A stretch of 64,000 nucleotides of DNA, from assembly GCF_023017105.1 (NCBI RefSeq), contig NZ_JALKEV010000010.1, positions 62,001-126,000 on the forward strand, read 5' to 3'. The notes beneath the pieces are model-generated. The model was not told where the DNA came from. It was given only the letters and a program-made list of their open reading frames with translations, and made no database searches. The position numbers were made by a program, and so were the translations under genes. Within the stretch, counting starts at the first letter, position 1, and the number at the start of each line of letters is the position of its first letter. This document shows positions 20,380 through 29,736 of the stretch, one piece after another. This stretch comes from Halalkalibacter sp. APA_J-10(15) (GTDB taxonomy: Bacteria; Bacillota; Bacilli; Bacillales; Bacillaceae_D).

Positions 20380-20415
20380 AAATCGCCGTCACTTTATTTG
20401 AAGTGACGGCGATTT
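20380..20415. terminator. Strong bidirectional terminator after katG
   Basis: AAATCGCCGTCACTT (20380-20394) pairs perfectly with 20401-20415 across a six-base loop. The A and T ends allow function in both directions for the convergent katG and xylosidase genes. Confidence 0.9.
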
Positions 20416-20425
20416 GTGTTATGAC

Positions 20426-21976
20426 TCATTCCATTCCTACATACTCAAACCAGTCAAAATAGGCTTTCTCATCGCTACTAGATCCATTAGAACTAGCATA
20501 CATACCTAATACGGCTCCTACAAACCCCCCAGCTACATCGGTACTTAAAATTCTCCCATCAACATTTTCGATCAATGCCTTGTAATGAGCTGTTGTTTCC
20601 CCAAAATAGAAACTATAATCCTGACCTTTTGCTTGAACCTTTAAATACACTTTCGCCGCATCAATCGGCAGCTCCTTTAGCACTTCTTCATTCCCCTCTG
20701 TGCATTTAATCAACCTCATAACTTGTTGTTTGCCTTGTTTAGTGTATACAAATCTAAAATGGTATTCATGGCTTTGAAGTAAAACGATACCAGCTTCTTC
20801 GTTTTCACTCGTTGGTGTAAATTCCATAGCCGTAGAAGCGGCAAAGTCCATATGCTGTTGTCTTCTACCAACAAAGCTAGGCTGCACAAGCTCAGATATC
20901 TGTTGCGGTCTAAGCTTCAAGCTTAAATGTCCGGGACGTTCTGTTAAACTATAAAACTTTCCTTTCGGCGTACGTATAAAGTTCCATATATAATCAAGCT
21001 TCTCTTCTTCAAAATGATCACATACAGATGGAATCAGCGATTGAACAGTTGGCAAATCAGGTAGTGGATACGCCATCTCTAATTTTCCTGTTCCCGGACT
21101 CATAACAGGCCAGCCGTCTTCCCATGTAACAGGTAGTAAGAATGTCTCCCTACCGAGATTTCGATAGTATCCACCATAAATACGAGATGCAAGCCCAACT
21201 GCCCACCATTCACCATTTTGCGTATCCACCAAATCACAGTGCCCAACATTGACAATTGGATACTCTTTGCCAAGGTGTCTATGTGTTAAAATCGGATTAC
21301 CTGGATTACCAACATAGGGGCCTGAAACATGTTCACTTCGCGCTACTGAAACGGCATGGTGATGTCCTGTACCAGCCTCAGAAATTAACAAATAATAACT
21401 GCCATTCACTTTATATAGATGCGGACCTTCTGGCCAGATCACATCTCGTAATGCACCTCTCCACAACCCAGTCGGTTCTCCAACCAGCTGCTTCGTTTCT
21501 AAATCGAGCTCCTGTAGCCATACCTCCCAATTTCCACTATATTTCTCCCCTTCAGGCGCAGGCCTTGTCCCAGTGTAGTAGACTTTTCCATCCTCGTCGA
21601 AAAATAAGGAAGGGTCGATACCTGGAGCATCTAAGTAATAAGGATCAGACCAAGGACCAGAGGGATCAGTCGCCGTAACAAAAAAGTTCCCCCCATGACC
21701 AACATTCGTTGTAATCATGTAGAACACACCATCATAATAACGAATGGTCGGGGCAAAAATACCTTGTGATTGTCTTTGCCCATCTAACGGAAGCTGAGTT
21801 GGTCGATCTAACACATGACCAATCTGTTCCCAATTGACTAAATCCTTACTATGAAAAATAGGCACACCAGGATAATAAGCGAAGGACGATGTGACAAGAT
21901 AATAGTCATCGTTCACTCGACAAATTGATGGGTCTGGATAAAAACCAGGAAGGATAGGGTTGTTAAATGTTTTCAA
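20426..21976 (-). CDS. xynB: Beta-xylosidase, GH43
   Basis: 516 residues without a signal peptide. The GH43 catalytic triad is visible: D15 (FYPDPSI), D121 (GIDPSLF) and E183 (WPEGPHLYK). The C-terminal 190 residues form the beta-sandwich domain of the XynB/SXA subfamily (GH43_11-like), ending near DWFEYVG. These enzymes release xylose from the non-reducing end of xylo-oligosaccharides in the cytoplasm; many also act on arabinosides. A cre site 39-53 bases upstream of the start implies catabolite repression. No transporter gene accompanies it. Subfamily is likely, exact specificity inferred. Confidence 0.92.
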   Translation of the reverse strand: MKTFNNPILPGFYPDPSICRVNDDYYLVTSSFAYYPGVPIFHSKDLVNWEQIGHVLDRPTQLPLDGQRQSQGIFAPTIRYYDGVFYMITTNVGHGGNFFVTATDPSGPWSDPYYLDAPGIDPSLFFDEDGKVYYTGTRPAPEGEKYSGNWEVWLQELDLETKQLVGEPTGLWRGALRDVIWPEGPHLYKVNGSYYLLISEAGTGHHHAVSVARSEHVSGPYVGNPGNPILTHRHLGKEYPIVNVGHCDLVDTQNGEWWAVGLASRIYGGYYRNLGRETFLLPVTWEDGWPVMSPGTGKLEMAYPLPDLPTVQSLIPSVCDHFEEEKLDYIWNFIRTPKGKFYSLTERPGHLSLKLRPQQISELVQPSFVGRRQQHMDFAASTAMEFTPTSENEEAGIVLLQSHEYHFRFVYTKQGKQQVMRLIKCTEGNEEVLKELPIDAAKVYLKVQAKGQDYSFYFGETTAHYKALIENVDGRILSTDVAGGFVGAVLGMYASSNGSSSDEKAYFDWFEYVGME

Positions 21977-22014
21977 TGTTTTAACCTCTTTTCTTTTGTA
22001 GGATCGCTTTTAAT

Positions 22015-22029
22015 CGTATGCGCTTACAT
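22015..22029 (-). promoter_or_regulatory. CcpA binding site (cre) upstream of the xylosidase gene
   Basis: Read on the minus strand it is ATGTAAGCGCATACG, matching 14 of 15 positions of the cre consensus WTGnAAnCGnWnnCW. It is 39 bases upstream of the start codon, where bound CcpA would block transcription when preferred sugars are present. Confidence 0.7.
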
Positions 22030-22098
22030 CTGTCTTTTCCTTCATTCATTTCGAAACTTGTATTCTTTATAATAAGGATTTCTGTAAAAATAACACAC

Positions 22099-22115
22099 GT
22101 GTCTTTAAAAGACAC
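22099..22115. promoter_or_regulatory. Short palindrome GTGTCTTT-A-AAAGACAC
   Basis: Eight-base perfect arms around one central base, 123-139 bases upstream of the xylosidase start. It could be the operator of an unidentified pathway regulator. It lacks a T-run and so is not a terminator. Confidence 0.4.
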
Positions 22116-22167
22116 TTTAAAAACTTTAGTAAATATTTGTGTAAATTCACTACATTAGAAGTCATAT

Positions 22168-22232
22168 AAAAAAGGAAGCATCTTTCAAGACTATGAAATG
22201 ACATCATTTCAAAAGACTCGATAAATGCTTCC
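22168..22232 (-). terminator. Terminator of the GH3-gtrA-GT2 operon
   Basis: GGAAGCAT (22174-22181) pairs with ATGCTTCC (22225-22232), with an inner TGAAATGAC/ATCATTTCA stem. On the minus strand the structure is followed by TTTTTT. It lies 23 bases after the glycosyltransferase stop codon. Confidence 0.85.
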
Positions 22233-22254
22233 AATTCGTTAATCCTATCCGAAT

Positions 22255-23277
22255 TTAATTAAATCCAACTAATTTTTGCGATACTTTATATGCACCTACA
22301 GAAATGCTTCGTCCAAAACGTCCTGGTAAATTAATAAGATGACCCATCCACCCATAACGAATATTGTGATAAAGCACTTCATCTCTCTCTTTAATATATT
22401 TCATCAATTCTTTTTTCTTTTTCAGGTTTTCTCTTGTTCCTGAACGAATTAATAATATAGAGGAAATGACCGTAACAATTTCTAGCTGATGCATCATATA
22501 CTGTTGAAGTTTGCTGTTCTTAATCGCTTTAAGATCAACTTGTTCGATCATTAGCTTATTAACCTTTATTTGTTGGTCGATTCGCCTAATCATGACACTT
22601 TCATTCACAGACTGATCCTCTCTACCAATAAAATATCGATAAAAATCAACATTTAAATAATAGATTTTCTCTACATGAGCTAGCGGCAAGTAAACATACA
22701 GGTTATCTACATAAAAGGTATGCTTAGGTAACTCCAATCCGGAGTCTTTTAATAGCTGTGTCCTGTAGATAATAGAATGCATCATCAAATATTGTCCTTT
22801 ACGAAAATTATTGATATCATCCCAAGTAAAGACAACATCCTCCGGAAGTACATCATCATATTTCATGACTTTCTTGTACTTTGCGCCTTCCTTTTCATAG
22901 ACAAAATTACTAATCATCATATCAACAGACTTATTTTCTTCGACAAACTCACCTAATGTCTTTAAGACCTCAAGGTATGCTCTAATATCTACCCAATCAT
23001 CACTGTCTACAACCTTGAAATACATTCCCGTTGCGTTTTTAATTCCTGTATTTACTGCTTCACCATGTCCACCATTCGTTTGGTGTATAGCTTTTACAAT
23101 CGTTGGATATCTTCTTGCATAATTATCAGCAATTTCTGCTGTTTTGTCATAAGATCCATCGTTGACTATAATTAGCTCAACATCTTCTGCTCCTGGCAAA
23201 AGGGACTCAATGCAATTCCTCATATAGTCTTGAGAATTATAGCAAGGAATAACTACTGATAATAACTTCATTTTCAC
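22255..23277 (-). CDS. Family 2 glycosyltransferase
   Basis: 340 residues with a GT-A fold: SVVIPCYNSQDYMRNCI at the start, the nucleotide-binding VNDGSYDKT near 38-46, and the metal-binding DSDD at 91-94. The C-terminal 120 residues are charged and helical with no clear transmembrane pair, unlike GtrB-type transferases. It transfers a sugar from a nucleotide donor, probably at the inner membrane face for a surface glycan. Its start overlaps the gtrA-like gene by four bases (ATGA), so it belongs to the GH3 operon. Substrate unknown. Confidence 0.88.
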   Translation of the reverse strand: MKMKLLSVVIPCYNSQDYMRNCIESLLPGAEDVELIIVNDGSYDKTAEIADNYARRYPTIVKAIHQTNGGHGEAVNTGIKNATGMYFKVVDSDDWVDIRAYLEVLKTLGEFVEENKSVDMMISNFVYEKEGAKYKKVMKYDDVLPEDVVFTWDDINNFRKGQYLMMHSIIYRTQLLKDSGLELPKHTFYVDNLYVYLPLAHVEKIYYLNVDFYRYFIGREDQSVNESVMIRRIDQQIKVNKLMIEQVDLKAIKNSKLQQYMMHQLEIVTVISSILLIRSGTRENLKKKKELMKYIKERDEVLYHNIRYGWMGHLINLPGRFGRSISVGAYKVSQKLVGFN

Positions 23278-23924
23278 ACAACCTTTTCTGGTTTTTTCGG
23301 CTCTTCAGGCACTTGTTTAAAGATAATTTTGAAAATAGGGAAGAACACCCAGAAAGAAATAGCACTATTAATAATCATCGTTACAACATCCGCGACCGTT
23401 TCTCCAAAACCGCCCCATCCTAACGTACTCATAAAGAAATTATAGACAGGAGTTTGATAGAAGCCTAGAGCAACTGCAGCAATAATGGTTATAATGACAT
23501 AGGCAACAAAATACCAAAATGCCGCCTTCCAAATACTACTGTTTGATTTAAACGTAATGCTTCTTTGTGCAAAGAAATTAATAATTTGTGCAATCGCAAT
23601 GGTAATTTGAACAGCTAAGAAAAAGGCAAGGCCGCCTCCTCCTCCTTCTGAAATAGGGCCAGCTGCATAGTCAAATATATAGTAAGGACTTCCATCTGTA
23701 TTTGTACCAACTTGCCATATTTGAAAATTAGTACTCACTAACGTCGTTTGAGCAAACAGACTCCGAAACGCTGGCATCATTACTAATTGGAGAACCGTTA
23801 TCCCATTACTCAGCATAAAAAACACAAAAAACTGAACACTATTAGGATATTTTGTTTTCATCCGATTCCATAAATTGGCGATTCCTGAAAAGGCACTAGC
23901 TTTCTTTACGTTTTCCTTACTCAT
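23274..23924 (-). CDS. GtrA-like polytopic membrane protein
   Basis: 216 residues with about four to five hydrophobic segments and the motif NFFAQRSITFK between helices. This resembles the NFxxxRxWTF motif of GtrA proteins, which are thought to help move lipid-linked sugars across the membrane. It is longer than classical GtrA (about 130-150 residues) because of a Gly-rich extracytoplasmic loop (ISEGGGGGLAFF). Both ends overlap neighbours by four bases (GH3 upstream, glycosyltransferase downstream). The assignment to GtrA is by motif and topology and is moderately sure. Confidence 0.7.
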   Translation of the reverse strand: MSKENVKKASAFSGIANLWNRMKTKYPNSVQFFVFFMLSNGITVLQLVMMPAFRSLFAQTTLVSTNFQIWQVGTNTDGSPYYIFDYAAGPISEGGGGGLAFFLAVQITIAIAQIINFFAQRSITFKSNSSIWKAAFWYFVAYVIITIIAAVALGFYQTPVYNFFMSTLGWGGFGETVADVVTMIINSAISFWVFFPIFKIIFKQVPEEPKKPEKVV

Positions 23925-26377
23925 AGTACCTCTCCTTTGTTACTATTGTTCATTAAATGCTGACTCTTTTTTTGAGCCTTCACCATTTTCTTTCGTTCTT
24001 TTAGCACATGTCGTAAACCTTTAAAGAACTTCCCATTCACAATCATTAAAACACCATCAAGCATTGGCATATTCATGATTCCACCAGTCATTCTTGCCAT
24101 CCCTCTAAATGGCATATGATAAACGGACATCATAATAAGGTTCGCCGTACTTCGTTTCCCTATCTTCCATAGGAATGAATGAGATAATGTAATGGCTCTA
24201 AAAGCAAAACGTGCAAACAATCCCTTCGCATATTGGCATTGGGCAATCGTATCATTATATCCTAGTGGTACTGTTCGGTCCCATGTAGATACCGGAACCT
24301 TATAGCCTAACAGAGCCTCAAATTCTTCTATACTAACTTGGTTCGCTTCCCCTGAATAATAGGACGGCAACACATCCTTTTCATATGGAAGAGGAGCTCC
24401 TGTACCTTCTACAACTAAAGTTTCTTCTAATCTAATATCTGAACACGACGCACCTATCATAATGTTATAAGAAGCTTCCTCTATTTCCCATTGGTTCGTT
24501 TTGACATTAAAATAGCGGAATGTTTTATCATCAAATGGAATCGTGACTGATTTTGTTTCGCCTGGATTTAGGAACACTTTCGTAAAACCTTTCAATTCCT
24601 TCTTCGGTCTAAATATATTAGTAGATTGACAGCCAACATATAATTGGGCTACTTCGCTCCCTGCTAGATCACCTGTATTGGTTATATTAAACGTCACACC
24701 ACCCTTATCCACTTGAACTTCCGAATACTCAAACGTCGTATAGCTTAAACCGTAACCAAATGGGAAAAGCACCTTCACATTGGCTGTATCATAATAGCGG
24801 TATCCTATGAAAGGACCTTCTCTATATTCAACACTCACTTCTTTACCAGGGAAGTGATAATAGGCAGGTGTATCTTCATGTTTAATCGGATATGTTTCCG
24901 CTAATTTACCAGACGGATTGACCTCTCCTACTATCGTTCTTAATATCGCCTTTGCCCCTGCTTGTCCGCTTAAATAACTGTGTAGCACCCCTTTGACTTT
25001 TCCAATCCAAGGCATTTCGACCGCTGCTCCACACGAAAGTACGGCTACAATATTCGCATTCACCTTGTGTAAGGCCTGAATTAATTCAATTTGGTTTTCA
25101 GGAATGCTCATGCTTTGACGATCAAGCCCTTCTGCTTCTGTCACTTCATCTAAACCGATATATAGAAGGACGACATCAGCTTCTTTTGCTAATTCGCATG
25201 CTTTATCTATTTGTTTCTTGCTTTTCTTTCCATATCTATCAAAGCCTTTTTCAAATCCGATATACGTTAAACCTGATTCTTCAAGTGACTCTAATGTATT
25301 GTCCAATACGGTTGGATTCACAATGGATGATCCTGCCCCTTGATACCTTGCTTCTTGAGCAAAATCCCCAATAACAGCCACTTTTTCATTTTGCTTCAAT
25401 GGTAGTATATTTTCTTCATTTTTCAATAAAACAATAGATTCTTCCGCTACTTCCTGAGCCATTTGATGGTGTTCTTTAATATCAAAATCTTTCTTTTCCT
25501 TCTCAAAGACTTTCTCCGTTGTAAACAATAAATCGAGTAAACGATCTACACATTCATCTAATATATCTTCTGTAATGAGACCCTTGTTTATCGCTTCAAT
25601 GATTTCCTTGTCCGTTTCACCTGTAGTTGTAGGCATTTCTAATTCATTCCCTGCAATCAACCCAGCAACGCGATCGTTACTACCTCCCCAGTCAGTTACA
25701 ACGACACCTTCATACTCCCATTCATCTCGTAAAATTTCTCTCATTAAATGGATATTCTCATTTGTATACGCGCCATTTAACATATTATAAGCAGACATAA
25801 CCGTCTTTGATTGGCCTTCTTTAATCGCTATTTCAAATGCAGTTAAATAAATTTCTCGTAACGTTCTTTCATCAACGATCGTATCAATGGACATCCGTCT
25901 TTCCTCTTGGTTATTAACCGCAAAATGTTTAACACAAGCTGATATACCGTGAGATTGAATGCCCTTAATCATTCCAGCAGCCAACTTCCCAGCAAGATAA
26001 GGATCTTCACTAAAATATTCGAAATTCCTTCCAGCAAGGGGACTTCTTTTCATATTAATTCCTGGTCCTAGAAGCACATTTACGTTCTGTGACACAGCCT
26101 CTTCCCCAAGATATTCACCAACTTTTTCTACGAGCTCTTCATTCCAGCTATTCGCTACAGTCGCAGCTGTTGGAAAGCACGTTGCGGGAATACTTTCATT
26201 AAGACCTAAATGATCAGCTGCCTCTGCTTGCTTTCGAATACCATGTGGTCCATCAGCAAGAAACATACTTTTAATACCTAGACGTTCTATACTATCTGTT
26301 TGCCAGAAGTCTTTCCCTGACATTAAGGATGCTTTTTCCTCTAAGGTCATCTTTTTAATCAGATCGTTGTATTTCAT
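23921..26377 (-). CDS. Cytoplasmic GH3 beta-glycosidase with C-terminal extension
   Basis: 818 residues from the ATG at 26377, preceded by AGAGGT; an upstream ATG at 26428 would add an unlikely leader. The order is the canonical GH3 one. A TIM barrel (1-300) has nucleophile D229 (VVVTDWGG) and the substrate-binding KHFAVNNQE. The alpha/beta sandwich (about 320-540) follows, then an Fn3-like domain (about 565-680). A C-terminal extension of about 110 residues ends in a basic helix. There is no signal peptide. GH3 members of this type are beta-glucosidases or beta-xylosidases. It overlaps the gtrA-like gene by four bases and follows the permuted GH3 gene by 145 bases. Confidence 0.92.
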   Translation of the reverse strand: MKYNDLIKKMTLEEKASLMSGKDFWQTDSIERLGIKSMFLADGPHGIRKQAEAADHLGLNESIPATCFPTAATVANSWNEELVEKVGEYLGEEAVSQNVNVLLGPGINMKRSPLAGRNFEYFSEDPYLAGKLAAGMIKGIQSHGISACVKHFAVNNQEERRMSIDTIVDERTLREIYLTAFEIAIKEGQSKTVMSAYNMLNGAYTNENIHLMREILRDEWEYEGVVVTDWGGSNDRVAGLIAGNELEMPTTTGETDKEIIEAINKGLITEDILDECVDRLLDLLFTTEKVFEKEKKDFDIKEHHQMAQEVAEESIVLLKNEENILPLKQNEKVAVIGDFAQEARYQGAGSSIVNPTVLDNTLESLEESGLTYIGFEKGFDRYGKKSKKQIDKACELAKEADVVLLYIGLDEVTEAEGLDRQSMSIPENQIELIQALHKVNANIVAVLSCGAAVEMPWIGKVKGVLHSYLSGQAGAKAILRTIVGEVNPSGKLAETYPIKHEDTPAYYHFPGKEVSVEYREGPFIGYRYYDTANVKVLFPFGYGLSYTTFEYSEVQVDKGGVTFNITNTGDLAGSEVAQLYVGCQSTNIFRPKKELKGFTKVFLNPGETKSVTIPFDDKTFRYFNVKTNQWEIEEASYNIMIGASCSDIRLEETLVVEGTGAPLPYEKDVLPSYYSGEANQVSIEEFEALLGYKVPVSTWDRTVPLGYNDTIAQCQYAKGLFARFAFRAITLSHSFLWKIGKRSTANLIMMSVYHMPFRGMARMTGGIMNMPMLDGVLMIVNGKFFKGLRHVLKERKKMVKAQKKSQHLMNNSNKGEVL

Positions 26378-26522
26378 TGCACATACCTCTTTTTGAAATT
26401 TGGCGGCACTCAAGAAGAGTACCGCCAACCCTATTATTTTTGTTATACAGGTTTGTTAAATACTAAAAGCACACACAACCTGAAACTCTACCTAACAAAA
26501 TGTTTAATCAATTATCATGGAT

Positions 26523-29381
26523 CTAATTACTTGCAGGATCAACTTTAATCTTGGGCTTGCGGAATGTGAAATAGAATCCACCGATAATAGCAGCAAGGAG
26601 CGCGATATCTACTGCAATTGTAACCTTCACCCAAGTCGGCATATCGCTACTTAAAGGATCATCAATTGCACCACTGTTCGCTACTGTATAAAGAATGTTG
26701 TGAGAAGCATCTCTCATTGCCCATAAAGTATCATTACTGCTAGTATTCACCTCAGGTACCCCGACTGGTGCTGTACCAGTGAGTAAAAGGTCATTTCCGT
26801 TACGGAAGCCAAGTTCAGCTACCATGTAAGGGTAGAAATCTCCTAAGAAGAAGTCTGTGTTCACATGACCACGGAAGCCCCATTCATTACGTAATACTTC
26901 TTGTAGTAGATTAGAGCTTGCACCAGCCCAAACGGTCCCGATACTATTAAACCCTGACATAACACCACTTGCTCCGCCTTCTTTCACGGCAATTTCAAAT
27001 GGCTTCAAGTAAATATCACGAACCGTTTGCTCATTCGCCCAAGTCATCAAACCGAGTGTACGGTTTTCCTCTTGGTCATTAAGCGCAAAGTGTTTCATGT
27101 AAACAAATCCACCTTGACTTTCAAAACCTTCAATTTTGTTTGCTGCCATCTTACCTGATACAAGTGGGTCCTCAGAATAATATTCAAAGTTTCTTCCGCT
27201 AAATGCAGAACGATGAATGTTTATTCCTGGTGCATACCAACCTGTTACATTGTACGCTTGCCCTTCTGCGCCGACAGATTCACCCATTTGTGTCGCTAAA
27301 TCGATATTCCATGTTTGTGCAAGCATGACACCTGCCGGGAATGCCGTGCCTGACGTATCTGATCTTGACGTGTACGCTGTAATACCTGATGGTCCATCAT
27401 AATCATGGGTAACAGGCTTGCCTACAGTTTCAATTTCAACCGTTCGATAACCACCAAGGGTTACCAGATCAACCATATCATTTACAGATAGTTGATCAAG
27501 TAGATCATCCCAGCTCTCATCATGAAAGTCCACACCCGTAAACTCATCTAACATCAATCCATTATCGACACCCGTTGTAGGTGCTTCCGTCATTGTATCT
27601 TCCGGAATTTCATAACGATTTTTGTTCACCAAATGAACAAAATCTTCGTCTACAAGCTTACCTCGTACTGTTTCTTCACCATCATCTGTCATCACAGTAA
27701 TTTCTTCGTGATTAACGAGTTCATCCATATTTTCAAATCCATTTTCTCTAGAAAGGTACGTGGCGATACTTCCCTCTCCTGCTTCAAGTTCTTCAAACTG
27801 ATTGACAGGAACTTGATCATCTGTAGAACGTCCATTATCAAAAACAACTTCTTCTAACGTTCTTGACTCAACTTCTTCAATAACCTCATTAGAATTACTA
27901 TTTAAATAAATCGTGTATTCCCCTTCTTCAAGCACATATGAGCCTGTGTCGCTGTAGATTCTGTTATAGTCAAAAGCAGCCATCTCTTCTACTGCAAATG
28001 AAATATTTACCGTTTCAGACTCACCTGGATCAATGATATCTGTTTTATCAAATGCAGCTAAATCAATAGCTGACCTTTCGATATTTCCAGTGTATGGAGC
28101 TGAGAAATATGCTTGTATAACTTCCTTACCAGCTACAGACCCTGTGTTTGTGACACTTACATCGAAGGAAATCGTTTCATCATCCCAATTCAAACTACCT
28201 GGGACGACTTCTTGTTCGAACGTTGTATAGCTTAATCCATATCCAAACGGGAATTGAACTTCATCATCGTAATTAATAATCCCTTCGGCTGCGGCCGTCT
28301 CATAAAAACGATACCCAACATAAATTCCTTCTGTATACTCTACATACTTCAGAAGGACATCTCTCTCATCCACAGCATGAGAGTAGGAACCATCTGCATT
28401 TTCAATCACATAATTGAAATCACCAAAATTCGTCATGGCTGGTGGATCGAGAAGGTCTCTCGTATAGATGTCTACTGTGCGACCAGATGGATTCACTTCA
28501 CCAGTCAAAATGTTTCCTAATGAATCAAAGCCGTTCTGTCCTGCACCCGCAACAGAGAGGACACTTTTAATTTCACTATATTCATCTACCCAACTAAGCT
28601 CAAACGTGTTACTACTATTAACAACTAGAACGACATTTTCAAAATGCTCTGTCACAATATCAACCATATCTTGCTCACGATTACTTAGCTGAAGATAATG
28701 TTTATCCGGATCTAGATCATCTTCGAAGCCGTAACGATTACCTGTTGCACTAAATGAACCACCATCTGGATCAAATGTATCTGGTCCGTCCATTACGCGT
28801 GGAAGGTCGGCCCCTTCACCACCCGAACGAGCAATGAAAATGACTGCCGTATCCGAAAAGTCCACCGCTTGTTGCATGCGTTCATCTGTATAGAAATCTG
28901 AAGCTAATGGCTCTGGAATTGTCCAGTCTTGACCATCCATATCAATAATAGGTCTTTCAAGCCCTGTAGCAACATAATCATTGTATAATTGTTCGTTCAC
29001 TTCAAATCCAGCATTTTCAAGTCCTTGCTTTGGATTTACTGCTGTATCTGCATTTACTTTACCTGAACCCGTTCCACCATAAACAGGGTTTGTGAAGCTC
29101 CACCCGAACACGTTTATTTGCGTCGTTTCAGTTAAAGGCAGCATATTTTCGTTATTTTGTAGAAGGACAATCCCTTCATCTGAGATTTTCGAAGCTACCC
29201 CTTGGGAATGGTCACGTGCTTCAACAGCTTCAGCACTTTCTACATCAATTTCATCAAAGTACATCGTTACTACATCAGAAAAATATGCTAATGCAACATT
29301 TCCTGCTACCCCCAATAAGAGCACTACTGACAAAAATACACTCATAAGAATGCGGAATTTTTTCTTACTTTTGCCTGCCAT
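26523..29381 (-). CDS. Membrane-anchored GH3 enzyme with circularly permuted domains
   Basis: 952 residues. A transmembrane helix at about 11-33 and another at about 919-939 with a basic tail would place the catalytic part outside the cell, anchored at both ends. The domain order is reversed from normal GH3. The alpha/beta-sandwich segment (ISDEGIVLLQNNENMLPL) and Fn3-like domain (VQFPFGYGLSYTTFE onward) come first. The TIM barrel comes last, with GRNFEYYSEDP, KHFALNDQE and putative nucleophile D843 (RGHVNTDFF) instead of the usual SDW. Permuted GH3 enzymes are known from rumen Ruminococcus and Butyrivibrio. It is the first gene of a four-gene operon behind a LytTR-type promoter. Confidence 0.9.
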   Translation of the reverse strand: MAGKSKKKFRILMSVFLSVVLLLGVAGNVALAYFSDVVTMYFDEIDVESAEAVEARDHSQGVASKISDEGIVLLQNNENMLPLTETTQINVFGWSFTNPVYGGTGSGKVNADTAVNPKQGLENAGFEVNEQLYNDYVATGLERPIIDMDGQDWTIPEPLASDFYTDERMQQAVDFSDTAVIFIARSGGEGADLPRVMDGPDTFDPDGGSFSATGNRYGFEDDLDPDKHYLQLSNREQDMVDIVTEHFENVVLVVNSSNTFELSWVDEYSEIKSVLSVAGAGQNGFDSLGNILTGEVNPSGRTVDIYTRDLLDPPAMTNFGDFNYVIENADGSYSHAVDERDVLLKYVEYTEGIYVGYRFYETAAAEGIINYDDEVQFPFGYGLSYTTFEQEVVPGSLNWDDETISFDVSVTNTGSVAGKEVIQAYFSAPYTGNIERSAIDLAAFDKTDIIDPGESETVNISFAVEEMAAFDYNRIYSDTGSYVLEEGEYTIYLNSNSNEVIEEVESRTLEEVVFDNGRSTDDQVPVNQFEELEAGEGSIATYLSRENGFENMDELVNHEEITVMTDDGEETVRGKLVDEDFVHLVNKNRYEIPEDTMTEAPTTGVDNGLMLDEFTGVDFHDESWDDLLDQLSVNDMVDLVTLGGYRTVEIETVGKPVTHDYDGPSGITAYTSRSDTSGTAFPAGVMLAQTWNIDLATQMGESVGAEGQAYNVTGWYAPGINIHRSAFSGRNFEYYSEDPLVSGKMAANKIEGFESQGGFVYMKHFALNDQEENRTLGLMTWANEQTVRDIYLKPFEIAVKEGGASGVMSGFNSIGTVWAGASSNLLQEVLRNEWGFRGHVNTDFFLGDFYPYMVAELGFRNGNDLLLTGTAPVGVPEVNTSSNDTLWAMRDASHNILYTVANSGAIDDPLSSDMPTWVKVTIAVDIALLAAIIGGFYFTFRKPKIKVDPASN

Positions 29382-29502
29382 TCTTTCTTCCCCCTTAAAC
29401 GAATATCATAAGTAGTTTACATTTTACGCCACATTAAAAGCGTTACTCCCTCCCTAACACTTGACTTTTGCAAAGGATTAGAGTGATTTTAAAATTAATA
29501 CT

Positions 29503-29620
29503 GAAAAGGTATTCATTTCATTACAAATAACTCTTAATGTGATTATGAAGAAATTCTAACATAGATATTTATTTGAACATTTCAAATGCATGAACGGTAG
29601 AATTTTTTTTATAAACGGTT
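29503..29620 (-). promoter_or_regulatory. Candidate LytTR-controlled promoter A (permuted GH3 operon)
   Basis: Read on the minus strand: direct repeats AACCGTTTATA (29620-29610) and TACCGTTCATG (29599-29589) start exactly 21 bases apart. A 25-base gap leads to the -10 region TATGTTAGA starting at 29563. The leader contains AAATGAATACCTTTTC (29518-29503). The repeats fit the known LytTR half-site pattern [TA][AC][CA]GTTN[AG][TG]. Promoter B near 32.4 kb has the same layout with identical spacings. The start codon is about 180 bases downstream. Confidence 0.78.
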
Positions 29621-29636
29621 GCTCACATAGCTTAAA

Positions 29637-29675
29637 GGGCATTGAAAAGTTCAAAACCAAACTTTTTCAATGCCC
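29637..29675 (-). terminator. Repeat-family hairpin after the lipoprotein GH3 gene
   Basis: GGGCATTGAAAAGTT (29637-29651) pairs with AACTTTTTCAATGCCC (29660-29675), spacer TCAAAACCA. It is a copy of the interspersed hairpin and sits 62 bases beyond the GH3 lipoprotein stop, just before promoter A. It may end that transcript, although the minus strand lacks a clear T-run. Confidence 0.6.
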
Positions 29676-29736
29676 TGTTAAACACAAAATTCAATCCTTA
29701 AAGACCTTATATAATGTTCACTTTATCTTAAAACCC

